From: Hsuehochloa calcarea
Lineage: Eukaryota; Streptophyta; Magnoliopsida; Poales; Poaceae
Direction: 5' to 3'
DNA length: 64,000 bases
NCBI GenBank assembly: GCA_036346395.1
Contig: CM070599.1
Span: 25,907,232-25,971,231 of the forward strand
The notes under the pieces are model-generated. The model ran no database searches and was not told the DNA's origin. It saw nothing but the letters and a program-made list of their open reading frames with translations. Positions 44,678-58,259 of the stretch are shown here, in pieces. Each line of letters begins with the position of its first letter. Position 1 is the stretch's first letter. The position numbers and the translations under genes were made by a program.

Positions 44678-47600
44678 TGCCAGTGATGTTGAGGATGAAT
44701 ATGCCCTTGCAGCTAACCTTGTCGGCAATGATGATGATCATGAGACAGATAGCGATGGTGAGGAAATTTTAGGTGTCGCTGCTACGGATAATTATAGGAC
44801 CATAATTGTGCAGTGAGTATTGAGCACTTAAAGGGAGGAAGCGAGAAGCTACAGCGTCATAATTTGTTTGAGATGTTCCTCATTGTCAAGGATCGGCGTT
44901 AGTGTAACAATTGATGGCGGGAGTCGTAATAATTTGGTGAATTCAGTTTGGTCAAGAAGCTTGGCTTGACCACACGCGCATCCTCACCCGTATGACATTC
45001 AGTAATTCAATAATAGCGGTAAGATGAAGGTAACACAATCTACGAGAATGCATTTTTTTCCATTGGTTCCTATCATGATGTTGCTGATTTCGACGTAGTG
45101 CCTATGCAAGCCTGCTCACTTTTATTAGGTCGTCTATGGGAATTTGATAACGATGCAACTCATCATGGTAGAAGTAATAAGTACTCTCTTATGCACAAAG
45201 GAAAGAAGATAATTTTGCTACCTTTGACACCTGCTAAAATTGTGAAATGTGATAAAGAGATAGCTGAAAATGAAAGAAAAGAACGTGAACATGAATCTGA
45301 AAATCAGCAAGTAGTGAAGAACGTTTTCCCACCTAAGAAGGAGAAGTTGGCACCTAGTTCTAGGACTAAGAGAATTAAATTAAAGGGTTGTGTCATGCTT
45401 GCAACCAAATCTGATCTTGCTGAAATTTCTGATAATGATATGATATTCTATACTTTGATATGCAAAGATACTTTATTTTCACTTGATGATATATCTAGCT
45501 CGTGTCGTCTCTTTGTCACTAACCTTTTGCGAGCATATGAGGATGTGTTTCGGTGAGATACCTCGGGACTACCACCTATTAGAGGATTGAACACCAAATT
45601 GACTTAATTCGAGAGCGATTTTGCCAAACCTTGTGTTGTTTACATTTTTTGGTTCCTAAGAAAGGCGGTAGTTGCCGTATGTATGTTGATTGTAGAGCCA
45701 TTAATAATATCACAATACGATATCATCATCCTATTCTTAGGTTAGACGACATGCTTGATGAGTTGAGTGGTTCTATTCTTTTCACAAAGATTGACTTCGT
45801 AACGGGTACCACCATATCCATATTAGGATGAAATTGGGAGATGAATGGAAAACGACATTTAAAACTAAGTTCGGGCTATATGAGTGGTTAGTAATGACAT
45901 TTGGTTTAACTAATGCACCTAGAACTTTCATGCGTTTGATGCACGGAGTTTTGCATGCTTTCAATGAAAAATTTGTAGTTTTTTATTTTGATGATATTAT
46001 GATCTATAGCAAGTCATATAAAGAACACCTGGATCACTTACGTGCTATTTTTAATGCTTTGAGATATGCACGTTTGTTTGGTAACCTTGAGAAGTGCAGC
46101 TTTTGCAGGGATCGAGTCTCTTTTCTTCGTTATGTTGTTACTCCATAGGGCATTGAAATTGATCAAGCTAAGATCGTCGCTATCCAGAATTGGCCACCTC
46201 CTAAAACGGTCACACAAGTGCAGAGTTTTCTTGGGCTCGTTGGTTTCTATCGGCGTTTTATTTGGGATTTCAGCACCCTCGCTGCACCGTTGAATGAGCT
46301 AACAAAGAAGGGTGTTCCTTTTACTTGGGGCACCATACAACAACAAGCTTTCGACACTCTTAAAGATAAGTTGACACACGCCCATTTGCTTCAACTTCCT
46401 GATTTCAGCAAAACTTTTGAATTAGAACATGATGCTAGTGGCATAGATCTTGGTGGTGTGTTAATTCAAGAAGGAAAACATGTTGCTTACTTTAGTGAAA
46501 AATTAAGTGGGCCTAGTTTGAACTATTGTACCTATGATAAAGAATTGTGTGCTCTATTTAGACTTTGGAAACATTGTAGTATTATTTATTGTCCAAAGAG
46601 TTTGTAATATATTCTGAGCACGAATCTTTGAAGCATATTCGAAGTCAAACCAACCTGAACCGTAGACATGCTAAGTGGGTTAAGTTTATTGAGTCTTTCC
46701 CCTATGTCATTAAACATAAAAAGGGCAAAGAAAATGTAATAAATGATGCTTTTTCTAGGAGATATACTATACTTTCACAACTTGACTTCAAAATCTTTGG
46801 ATTAGAGACAATAAAGGAGCAAAATGTGCATGATGTTGATTTTAAAGATGTGTTGACCAATTGTCAAGAGGGAAAGGGTTGGAATAAATTTGTAGTGCAT
46901 GATGGCTTCGTGTATGTGCTAACAAGCTATGCATTCCAGCTAGCTCTATTCGTCTCTTGTTGTTACAGGAGGCGCATGGAGGAGGATTGATAGGCCACTT
47001 CGGCATGAAGAAGACCAAGGACATTCTGACCCACAACTTTTATTGGCCAAAGATGAGGTGTGACATCGAATGCTTCATTGCCAGCTACACCATGTGCTAA
47101 AAAGCTAAGTCACGACTTAATCCTCATGGTTTATACATGCCTCTTCTTATTCCAAGCACACCTTGGGAAGAAATTTCTATGGACTTTATTTTAGAGTGCG
47201 CCTAGGACAAAGAAGGGATGGATAGTATTTTTGTTGTCGTGGATAGATTCTCTAAGATGGCTCATTTTATACCATGTCATAAAAGTGATGATGCTACAAA
47301 TGTTCTTGATTTGTTCTTTAAGGAAATTGTTCGCTTGCATGGTATTAGAATCGATAGTTTGGATCGCGATGCTAAATTTCTTAGTCATTTTTGGAGAACT
47401 TTGTGGGCTAAGTTGGGGACTAAACTATTATTTTCCACTACTTGTCATCTCCAAACCGATGAACAAATTGAGGTAGTCAATAGAACATTGTCTACTATAC
47501 TTAGAGTTGTACTTAAAAAGAACTTCAAAATGTGGGAAGAATGTTTGCCTCATATGGAATTTGCTTATAATCGCTCGCTGCATTCTACCATAAAGAAGTA

Positions 47601-48350
47601 CCCTTTTGAGATTGTTTATGGTTTCATACCTCGTGCACTTATCGACTTGTTGCGTCTTCCAGCTTCAGAGAAGGTAAATTTTGATGCACAACAATGTGCT
47701 GATTTGATACTTAAGATGCATGAGACAGCTAAAGTGAACATTGAGATCATGAATGCTAAATATAAAGTTGCTGGTAGTCAGGGACGCAAACATGTTACTT
47801 TTGAATCTAGTGATCTTGTGTTGTTACACTTGCGTAAAGAACGATTCCCTGAATTGAGAAAGTCTAAACTCATGCCTCGTGCAGATGGTCATTTTAAAGT
47901 GCTTGAACGTATTAATGATAATGCATATAAGTTAGATTTGCCTACATATTTCGGGGTTAGCCCCACCTTTAACATTGCAGATTTACGACCTTTCTTGGGC
48001 GGGGAGGACGAGCTTGAGTCGAGGACGACTCCAATTCAAGAAGGGGAGGATGATGAGGACATCAATTCTACTGATATGAGCACTCCTCTTGTTGCTGCCA
48101 TGAATGATGTGCAAGGTCCAATTACTCGGGCACGTGCTCGTCAACTCAATTATCAGGTAAATTCGTTTCTAGAGCTGTGTGTATTATTTAAGAACTCTAT
48201 GATGCTGCCTAATGGAGATGACTTGCTTGTGCTTAGGAATCTAGGAATGGAAAGCAAGGAGTTGATGTGCATCAAGGAAGGAGAAGGCAATAACAATGGC
48301 CACAATTCCAACAAGGACTTCAGGACTTTAAAGCCACCCTAAAGGAGATG
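44678..48350 (+). pseudogene. gypsy pol: protease remnant, reverse transcriptase, RNase H, integrase
   Basis: Reverse transcriptase is recognised from CRMYVDCRAINN (about 45675), FGLTNAPRTF (45900) and the catalytic YFDDIMIYSK (45985-46014). RNase H follows with LEHDASGIDLGGVLIQEG (46420-46475) and CTYDKELCA. The integrase zinc region (about 47000-47100) and catalytic core follow: acids in SMDFI, DRDAKFLSHFW and QTDEQIEVVNR (47215-47490). A C-terminal part ends GPITRARARQLNYQVNSF, running into the 3' LTR. The protease region near 44880-45060 is hardly recognisable. Stops and frameshifts (for example 45557, 45830, 46149, 46606, 46990, 47205) make it dead. Confidence 0.88.
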
Positions 48351-48941
48351 AAGAATTTATGGCCTCTAACTAAAAGAGTTTCGGCCACCCTCTACTTGGT
48401 GTTGCGCCACCATTCCTTAGCCTACAAGTCTTGTATCCGAATCCCCTTAAGGGTTAGTTTGAGTCGAACTTTGTAATAGACTTATTTGGCCCGTGTAGCC
48501 CATATGAACAGTCACCTAGGGTTTGGGGATACTGTGTACACAGTACTATTTATGCGTGAACAGTGCCACCACCCCCTCTCTCTTCCTCCTTTACATGGTG
48601 ACCGTCATCCCTTAGTTTCGAGGGGTTTTCTTTTTAGATTATTCTGCATAGCAGTTTCGCCGCTCGTTGATTTGAGGAATCCCAACTTTGTAAGCTTCAT
48701 CTTTATTCACAATACAATTTCAAATTGCATCTTCTACTTTCTTGCTTATGTTCTCGATTCGCATGCAGGAGATAGCCTTCTTGCGCGATCAACGCGTCAA
48801 AGACGATTGATAACCATCGGAGCAGTGGTGTAGTGGTTGCAAAGGGTTCAATCCGTTTTGGTCGGAGCCTTTGGATGATCAACGTCATGATCTCCGCAAT
48901 CGACATATTACCTTTCAAAAGATTGGACCACATCCACATTA
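48051..48941 (+). repeat. 3' LTR of the gypsy element
   Basis: 891 bp. The first 50 bp match the stub at 41101-41155. It overlaps the end of the pol frame, as in several grass gypsy elements. CCCTC follows as target duplication. Confidence 0.7.
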
Positions 48942-49998
48942 CCCTCAGTCACGTGAAATGGAATCTTTGCTCAGGCTTCGTGCAACCGGCTTCGTGGTGC
49001 CATGCAGGCCCATAATTGCACAGTCGTAACACAAAATGCACATAACTGTTGAATCCGTGCTCCTCTAATTTTATGGTATTAACAGGGAATAAAGTTACAA
49101 AACTTATTACTAGACCGTACTGAGTTACTACCAAAGTTGTTAGAATTGTGATCCTATAATAGATTGTTTTTGATCTGACAAGATCGGAGATTGTTTTTGG
49201 TTTTACAAAATCAGATCGTACGATCACGATTCTATCAGTTTTTTTAAAAAAGAATATATATTTTATATAAAAATTGAATTATGTTTTCAAACATGCAAAG
49301 CTAAAGTAGAATTTTTTTTTTGAATTTAGTTTCATAAATTTGGATACACATATTAATTTTACATGCAATTAAGCTTTTTTATATAAAAAAAACTTTTTAA
49401 ATTATTTTTGGTAAACTGATTATTTAAAATCCAATATATTGATGGTGATACTTTTTAAAAAAGGCAAAAACAAAGCAAATTAAACTATTGTAACCTAAAT
49501 TAGCAATAGATAAAATAAAATTTTATACGCTGATATAGTTTGTTATCAGGATCATAATCCTACCCGATCGCACGATTCTATGCAACCATACCTGATCACA
49601 ATTCCAATCTATATACCAATCTGTGTCATTTTAACTCCGTGGTACGATCCCACGATCCTTACAACCTTGGTTACTACTTCTTCCCAGCAATAACAACAGC
49701 TCATTCCATATGCCACCCAGGAGTACACTACTGTTGCATACAATACAACAGCATGTTCTATCAGTTGCACTTGCACCAGCCCATAATTTCCCACCCGTGC
49801 TCATCTGATATTTGATGGTATTAACAAGGAATAAAGTTACAGGCATAACAGCCAACCTTACTCTGCTTCCCAACAATGGCAGGTGACAACTGATAACTCA
49901 TTTTCAACAGAAAACTGCAGGGAAGTGGGGTGTGGGACTACTACTTCCAGCTACCACGCTATGGATATTCTTCAGAATACAAAGTACTGCTACTACCA
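48942..49998. other. Kinase 3' flank (copy B)
   Basis: It matches 2370-2460 and then 3690-4749, and so skips the copy A hAT insertion. More diverged from copy A before about 49800 than after. No gene. Confidence 0.55.
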
Positions 49999-52568
49999 CT
50001 AAAAGAGCTCAAACTCGATTTCGTCTCCATTCAGCCGGAACTCCAGACACTTGCCTTCCTTTTTCTTGCGTGCCGTCGGAAGGGTTGAAGCGTCGAAGCC
50101 TTTTGGGGTGTCCGGCGGTGCAGTCCATCGGATTAAAGCCCAGTTCAGGCCTTCGAAAAAGGGATGCTGCTTGATCTCAGCAGCTCCTCTCGTCGAGCCT
50201 AGCCGGTACTCTGGCTCCTTCACAAGCAATCCGCTGATCAAATCGCGTGCATGGAAGCTTACAGCTGGGTTATCAGGGAACTTCAGTCCCTGTGAGACCA
50301 CATTTGTAAGTGTCTCCTCATTGCCGGGTCCCCTGAAAGGTGTCCTTCCATAGAGTAATTCATAGAGAAAGATGCCAAAAGTCCACCAGTCGACCGAGCT
50401 ACCATGGCCATCTCCTCGGATGATCTCTGGGGCAAGGTATTCATGGGTCCCAACGAATGAATTTGATCTCGCATCTTTGGGCTCGACAACAAGCTGTGGA
50501 AGTGACGGTTTCTTCAGGGGCTCAACTCTGGGCCTTCGTGTCCTGACTGGGGTAGAAGAAACCGGCAGAGGTGTGAAGCAAGAGGAATTTGCCCAGGACG
50601 GATGGATACACAGTGGATCAATGCAGCTTTCCGCACAAGGCCCAGAAGGCCTGCTAGGCTCATCTCTGCCTACCGATGATGACCTCACAAGCATTGGACT
50701 TACGGAGCACCTCAGGGCCAGATCAAAATCTGAGAGCATGATGTGCCCATCTTCACGAACAAGAATGTTCTCTGGCTTCAGATCACGATATACGACCCCC
50801 AACATATGGAGATACTCCAACGCTAGGAGAACTTCAGAGACATAAAACCTGTTAAAAGGTAAATTATTGACTTAAAATAGCTCAATACACAACCTATAAC
50901 CAAAAATCTTCAATCAGGTAGCAAATGCAGTGAGATTATGTCAGCATCATTTAAATACGACTTTAGTTCAGTTAGTGTAAAGTAGATTCATCATGGCAAA
51001 TTCAACTGCAATAGCACATCAAGAGAGCACACAAATAACATGACTGAAGCTCAATACCTAGCAGCGGCTTCGGAAAAGCATCTGGTAGGTTGCTTCTGCC
51101 TTAGGACATGCAGGTCACCGCCTGGGCAATACTCGATGACTAGGCAAGACAGATTGTCTGTCGTGAAAAAAGAATACAGGGTTGGAAGAAACGGGTGGTC
51201 GAGCATTTGCAGTATCTCCCTCTCAGTTTGTGCTCTGAGCATCTTCTTCCTGCTTATTAGGTACTCGATGTCCATAACTTTCAATGCAAACATGCAATCT
51301 GAACCCACCAGCTCAGCTAGATAAACAGTGCCAATATCTCCACAACCAAGTTGTTTGAGAAGCTTGAAGTTCTTCAATCCCAAGCTCCCTTGTTGGGTCG
51401 CTATGCGCCTTATGGCTCCCCATCTCACATCTTTCGACATGTGAGGCCTGCTGCCATTAGCACTGAAACTGCCATAACTATCATCGCTGATGCTCGTGCT
51501 GGTACTATAATCACCCATGCTGCTCTTCGAGCTTTGGGAGCATTCACCCTTTTCCTTTGATCTTGACAACTCACCAGGCTTTGAACCATGGATCCCACCA
51601 ACACCACATCCTATGGTGCCGAAATCAGCTCCTTCAGTGCTGGTAGAGCTAACAGCAGCCTTTTTGATGGTTGGAGCTGGAGTTCTGGGTTCATCCTGAA
51701 GGGCCTCCAGCTGCTTACTAGACTGAGAATTCAGAACCTTTGCCTCACAATGCTTGTGGGATGCCACTGCTGCAGCTGGTTCAGGTTTAACCTTCTTCTT
51801 CGTCCAGGTTTTATTGCGAAATACTGGCCTCACCAGGCGTGAACCGCCTACTGGAACAGCCAGGGGCTAGTAGATGTTTTGCAGATTCGCCCTTTCTCTG
51901 TTTTACCGCTGCTGTTCCCACAGATGGATATTCACTTGCCTCTGATGACTTATTACTGATCACATCTTGGATTCTGGTTTTCTGGACCTTAGCTGTGGTT
52001 GGAGACGCTGATCGCAAATGCTTGTTAGCTGAGCTCTTATTGTACACCTTATTATTGGCTTCAATTGACTTAACCGATGAACCTACTGCAGCCTTTCCAG
52101 GCAAAACATATATTTTCCCGGCCTTATTCTTCTCATCCTTCTCCTCGTTGGTTTGAACCACAACAGACGTATAAAGCTTTTAATCGCCCCAGCTTCCAAA
52201 GCATTTGACACACTTGCCGGCTTTGACATCCTCTTCGAGGCAGCCATCTCCGATGCCTGGGAGATGCACATCTTCCTCAGGGCCTGCTTCAGGCTCACGG
52301 ACTCCACAATCTCCGAGCTCCACACCGGCGACTTCCCGAGTGCAATAAGCCTCCTATCGGTGCTCGTCTGCCCAGAAGCTCGTGCCAACGTGCGCACATT
52401 GATCGATCTGATGAGCCGGTCGAGGTCGTCCTCATCTGAGTACGACCGCGCCCCATGCTCCTGCCCCACCGACTTCACCCTCATCCTCAGGTGGGTGACC
52501 CCGCCCGGACAGGAATCTTTACTCTCATCCACCAATTCGACTATCTCCGAGCACCCTGAAGAACCCAT
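49999..52568 (-). pseudogene. AGC VIII kinase, copy B, N-terminal half frameshifted
   Basis: Exons 52568-51058 and 50848-49999 correspond to copy A; the intron is 209 bp. The kinase domain is intact (LGCGDIGTVY, FALKVMD, YRDLKPEN, DFD, C-terminal FELF). Three single-base losses relative to copy A, near 52180 (T run), 51878 (T run) and 51862 (C/G run), shift the frame in the N-terminal half, with net minus three so the frame returns. As written, translation from the ATG stops after about 160 residues. All three are homopolymer-related, so sequencing or assembly error is a real alternative to decay. Substitutions such as M to I in the CLVIEYCPGG word are few. Confidence 0.8.
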
Positions 52569-53441
52569 CCTCTTTGAGCACTGCTGCCACCGGAGCTGCA
52601 ACTACAGCATTAACTTGCGGGGCTTTGCAACCAACAACCACATCTGGGTGGAGGCCGCACAACGGCTGATGCGTTTCAGGTTAGGACCAGCGGGTGCCTG
52701 CAGTTTGGGAGAAATTGGCTATTATAGGACTCCAAACGTTGGGTTTCTATAATAGGATTCCTAACGTTTGTTTCTCCAAAATAGACTCCAAACAATTCTG
52801 ATAATTTCTAATGACATTTTGTTTCTTTTTAATCTCTTTTGTCATCTTAAAATACATGTATTTTTCAGATTGACCCTATTACCCTTCAAAGAAGAGAAAT
52901 TGGCTAGCAATGTATCAATTCATCTATTCGGATTCCGTCGTTTCATCTACTCAGTATCTGTGTGATCGCGAGAACACCGACGCTCCTCCTTCTCGCTGAG
53001 AACACCGGCGCCGCAGCCTTGCCGTGAAGACCGCCGCCTCTCCTCCCCCGCGCGCGATCGCCTCCATGGAGGAAGAGCCTCCACCAAGATGTCCACGCTG
53101 GGGCGGTTGCCATGGACGCCGAGGCAACGTCGGGCTCGCCGCCTAGCCCTAGGCGCCGGGGCTCTTGCCGCGGCATTGCGGCGCTGGTGCCTGCACCGGA
53201 CGCGGCTCTGGAGGCAGCCACCGCGGTGGTGCAGCCGATGACCTTCTACAACCTCCAATGGAGAACCCCGGCGACGATGCTCTAGCTGTAGCAAGAGCTC
53301 TGCTGCCCACTGTTCCTCATCCGATAACAGAGTACAATCTTAGGTGCTTGATGTGCAGGTATTGCCCTAACGATTTGCTTTTTTGCCATTAAGGATCCTT
53401 TCAGTTTGCCTTGTTCATCCATTCAGTTTGCTCGAGGCATG

Positions 53442-53760
53442 GAAATCGCCGGTAGCATACAATGTCCACCACTACATCTGAATGAAATGTCTGTCGCCAT
53501 TCTGCAGCGAGCTCACAGACATGAACAACGGCCTCCAAATCATCACCGTTAACATGGAAAATCGGGGCATCCAATGCTTTTGCTACGTCTGTGCAATACT
53601 GTGAGGATCTCCCTGACCTTGGATCAGTAGTGAAAGCAACCTGATTATTGACCACAGTATGTATTGTCCCACCAGTGGTGTAGTTTTCAAGGGCACTGAG
53701 ATGCAGCGTCTCATACACAACACCCTGACCTGAGAAACTACCATCACCATGTTGTCGGTG
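53442..53760 (-). pseudogene. Captured 2-oxoglutarate dehydrogenase E1 fragment (copy B)
   Basis: The better-preserved copy. On the minus strand it is open and reads HGDGSFSGQGVVYETLHLSA, then NYTTGGTIHTVVNNQVAF, TTDPRSGRSSQYCTDVAKAL, APIFHVNGDDLEAVVHVCEL and FHSDVVVDIVCYRRF. This is the conserved thiamine-diphosphate region of the mitochondrial TCA-cycle enzyme. Both ends switch directly to MULE sequence. The open frame runs past the fragment on both sides but carries no further homology. Confidence 0.92.
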
Positions 53761-54199
53761 AGGCGACGATTTCTGTTTTTTGCCATTAAGGATCCTTTCA
53801 GTTTGATCGTGCATTCAGTTTGCCTTGTTCATCCATTCAGTTTGCTCGAGGCATGGAAAGTTCAGTAAACTGTCATATTAGTAAATGATATAGTACTAGA
53901 CCATGCAGCCTAGCTGTAACAATTGTTCAATATTGTTCAGTAACCATGCAGCCTAGCTGAGACAACTATCATATATCGCTCATAACTATTGTTCAGTATT
54001 GTAACTAATCAATTAAGAAGGCATAAAACATATATAGAACGTAAGGCAGATCATATATCAACCATGCAGCCACTAGTACAGTTGTGTAAAACATCAATCA
54101 TCATCCTATCATATATAGTAAGTTTGTAGTATAAAATGTCAATGTATTTATTAGTATCAATGTTACTAGTATAGTAAACTAGATTTCGCTTTTTTGTAG

Positions 54200-56797
54200 G
54201 TCCCAAGTAAATGATGTCGAAAATACAGAAAGAGTTGATTGGTCTACCATACAGATAGTTGAGACAGTTGATGATGAAGGTCGAATTGAACTTATGAGCG
54301 AGAGTCAGATGTGTGAGCTATTGGGATTGGGAGATGAGGGCACACCAAATATACCTACACAAGCATCTGATCGTCGAATGGATGAAGAAGGCAATGATAA
54401 TGAGCTTGGTCAAGATGTTGATGGTGCTGCCATTCCTACTAATGATGCCGTACCGGGTGAGATCGTCATTTCATATGATAAGAACAACCCATCAATGAAG
54501 GTTGGGACACAGTACCCAACAATGGAAGAGTTCAAGCTGGCAGTGCGGACATATGCCATCAAGAAGGAGTTCCATTTAGGAGTAGAGAAGTCAACTACGA
54601 AGAAATATAGGGGCTTTTGCAAGTCTGGTGATGAATCGACGGGCCCTTGTCCTTGGAGGATAAATGGGTCGAAACTGGATGGCAGCGCTACTGTGGAGGT
54701 AAAATATTTTTTTTGTATCACTTAATTCAATCATTCATCGTGTTATGTAATTTAATATTTTTTTTGTTTTTGTAGGTAAACGTGTTAGTTGATAAACATG
54801 AATGTGTGTCTAGTGAAAGGATGCAGGTTACAACTCCAAGTTGCAAGTGGGTAGCTAGCAGGGCTGTGGATATCCTTAGAGTTGAACCAAACATTGGTAC
54901 CAAGGAACTAAAAACGAGGTTGGAGACAAACCCAATACATAGGTGTATAATTGGATATGACTTTGCATGGGGTAAAAAAAGCTCTTGAAGAGATTTATGG
55001 GAAATGGTCAGATAGCTTTGAGCTATTGTTTAGGTGGAAGGCCGAGGTGATGAAGCGGAGTCCTGGGAGTGTCGTTGAGATCGATGTTCTTGAGGTAGAT
55101 GGTGAGGTATATTTCCACCGTTTTTTCTGTGCCCTGAAACCATGCATTGATGGATTCCTGGAAGGTTGTAGGCCTCATTTGAGCGTAGATGCTACAGCAC
55201 TTAATGGGAGGTGGAATGGTCATTTGGCTGCAGCAGTAGCAGTTGATGGTCACAATTGGATGTATCCAGTCGCTTATGGCTTCATAGCTCAGGAAACAAC
55301 AGATAACTGGACTTGGTTCATGGAACAATTAAAGAAAGCTATAGGTGATCTTCCAGTCCTTGCTGTTTGTTCGGATGCTTGCAAGGGCTTGAGAATGCCG
55401 TGAAGAATGTATTCCCAATGCGAGCAAAGGGAATGCTTTTATCATATGGTCGAAACTTCAAGAAGAGATTTAGAGGTTTGGCGGATATATCCTGCCGCAA
55501 GGGCTTACACAGAGGAGATTTTCTATGACAATATAGCAAAATGATAAGTGAATCAGCTGCATCAGTGCAATGGTTACAGGCCAATCATAAGCTATTATGG
55601 TACAGGTGTGGTTTCAATCCAGAAATTAAGTGTGACTATATAACTAGTAACATTGCTGAGACATTTAATAACTGGATTAGAGACCATAAGGACTTACCGG
55701 TTGCTGACCTTGCTGATAAGATCAGAGAAATGATCATGGTACTGTGGAACAAGAGAAGAATTATTGCATCTGAGCTACGAAGGCGGGACACTCCCAGCAA
55801 TTATGGTTCAGCTAAGGGCAAACACTAGAGGTTTGGGACACCTAAAAATTGTACCATGTTCTAACTGGAGTGCAGAGGTGTGGGACCATAGCAGAGCCGT
55901 TTCTGTGAGGCATATTGTCAAGCTAGGCCAAAGAACATGTACTTGTCTTGAATGGCAGCACACTGGTAAGCCATGTCAACATGTACTGGCCTATGCAACC
56001 CGCCAAAGGGGAGTGGATCTAGAACAGTTTGTGCATGACTACTACTCTGTGAATAGATTTAGGGCTGCTTATGGTAGAGAGATTGAGCCAATGACAGATA
56101 AAACACAGTGGCCACATGTTGACCTACCATTTGGCGTTGGTGCACCTCTGGCTAAATTATCTCCTTGGAAGAATGAGGAAACTGAGAATCAAGGGATGGG
56201 ATGAGGGTGGACACGGAAGAAAGGAAAATCTACCAATGAGGGTGAAGGTGAGAAGAGATGGGATGAGGGTGAAGGTGATAACGATACTGTTCCAACAAAT
56301 GCAAAGGGACGAGAAGATCATCGGAGGACCTATGACTTGCAAGCGATGCGGAGAAAAGGTCACGACAAGCTAGTTCCAAGTGCCCATACAATGGGACCGC
56401 AAAAAGGGTAATTGATGATTTTCTTTATCAACTAACTTGAATGAAAATATCAATATTAATTTATTTCATCACTTGTAGGAAGCGTAGGCAACCTAGGAAG
56501 AATGTCACAAAAGAAGGACCAGTGGAACCTAGCACCCCACTGAGGCCAACCAGGATGAAATCCTACGAGATAGTCCAGGAAGGGTCACTAGAAGGTAGGG
56601 AATATTAACACATTTACTGTACACAATAATTGTTTTATATATACATCTAATTGCCGATCGTATTTATGTGCAGCAAGCTAGCGATGTTACTTGGAGAGGG
56701 CACATCTTCACAAACTGACAACGCTAGCCCCGTGAGGATGGCTACCCCGGTGCCACCAAAAAAGATGACTCCAAAAAGGAGAAAGCTAAACATTTGA
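54200..56797 (+). pseudogene. MULE transposase, copy B, frameshifted
   Basis: The first exon (54200-54691) is open here and includes MSESQMCELLGLGDEG and MEEFKLAVRTYAIKKEFHLG, giving the N-terminal domain that copy A lacks in frame. The main exon has indels at about 54962, 55392-55500 (at least five), 55543, 55772, 56160, 56212 and 56310-56405, disrupting the catalytic core, the SWIM tail and the zinc knuckle. The two copies are thus broken in different places. Confidence 0.82.
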
Positions 56798-58259
56798 TGA
56801 TGGAGCATTTTAGTTGTGATGAGATGTAACCTCATGATTTATTTCATATGACATTGATTTCGTTTGGAACTACATTATGGTCTTCTGAGTGAACTTGTTT
56901 ATGCTACAAACATGGTTTTATGAGATGAACTCGTTGCTAAATTCTTGCCGTTATGTATTACTTGTAATTGTGTATGAATCAATTCTTGTTATATATTACT
57001 TGGAACGTTGTTATATATTACTTGAATCTGTACATATATTACTTGTAATCAGACATGGCGGCCATTGCCACGCCCGACAAGCCAAGGCAAATGGCGAGCC
57101 GACCCACGACGACCCGACCATGGATACGGCCAACCACCAAGGCACTGCGGGCCACCAAAGCCAAAGGCCATAACCCGGCCCAAAGGCGGCCCACCAAGGC
57201 CAAGGGTGGGAAGCAAGCGACAAGGTGATTTTTTTTTTCAAAACGACACAACAATCACTGTCAAAACACTGAAGGGTAAAACGGTCACGTTAGGAACAAA
57301 TACATGTATTTAGATGTTAAAAGAGATTAAAATGGGCCGAAATGTCATTAAAGCTTATTGTAATTGTTTGGAGTCCTATTTTGGAGAAACAAACGTTAGG
57401 AATCCTATTATAGAGAAACCCAACGTTTGGAGTCCTATAATAGCCAATTTCTCATGATTTGGTGACCAAGGAAGCAACTTTCCCGGATCAAGAACCGGCA
57501 TCACGGGCCCCTGCAAGAGAGCAAGCAATGAACTGGGTCAGATGGTGAAAAAAAAAGTTCTCTTTTCCTTCAAAAAAAGAAGAAACTAGTAGCACCACAC
57601 AAGGTGGGTTTGAACACTAACGTAGTGAAGAAAAAGCTTAAAAATCTCAAGAAAAACTAGAGCTTGAGCCGATCTTGGTGCCCCCTGCTCCTTATTCCCC
57701 GGTCAGCTCCCCCACTGCGTAGTTGAAGTTTGAAAAAAAGAAAATGAAAAAGAAAGAAAGAAAGCGAAAGGAACATAGAGCGGAAGGTGAGGTGGGGTTT
57801 TGCTCTTGTCAATAAATAAATAAAAAGCGGGGATAAGCTGAGCGCCAATCAGGCGGCCCGGCCTATTCTACGATTCTTGTTTGTATTGTACCGAGCTCAT
57901 AAGCATGGTGTGGTTACGGCTCGTATGGTCTGTCGTATTCGTGTTGTCTTGGGTTCGGTTCGAGTCCGCTTGACCCGTCGGGTTAAGTGTGGTCTGCTTA
58001 AACTATTTGGTCCGTCAGAATGAAAAAACAAAAAAAAACTAAAAAAATTTGAAAAATATATAGAATTTATAAGTAGACATAAAAATTTAAAAAAATGAGA
58101 TAATCATATTGAAAATGCAATAAAGAGTTTTATCAATATCCAACTTGCTGTCTTGTTAAAACCTTCGTGAAGTAAAAACTCAAAATGAGAAAACCTTTGC
58201 AAAAGAGAAAGAGTGCATGCTATAGCTCTATAATTGTACATATATGATACATCCTTGTT

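Larger units (their letters stand above)
41101..48941 (+). mobile_element. Decayed Ty3/gypsy retrotransposon, split by a solo LTR
   Basis: The left edge TGATGAGGACATCA (41101) matches the start of the 3' LTR (48051-48941); only about 55 bp of the 5' LTR remain. CCCTC flanks both ends (41096-41100 and 48942-48946), and copy A shows the unfilled site near 2370. The polypurine tract AAGAAGGGGAGGA precedes the 3' LTR. Gag, reverse transcriptase, RNase H and integrase are present in order but broken by many stops and frameshifts. The right LTR ends TTA rather than the usual CA. Confidence 0.88.
52709..57453 (+). mobile_element. Mutator-like element, copy B
   Basis: Same ends and content as 7514-12286. 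The left target site GCAGTTTGG (52700-52708) is intact; the right site reads ATGATTTGG (57454-57462), matching only at the last five bases, in a spot where CAG is garbled. The length is 4745 bp because of many short deletions, concentrated at CAG/CTG/CCG words. Confidence 0.92.
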
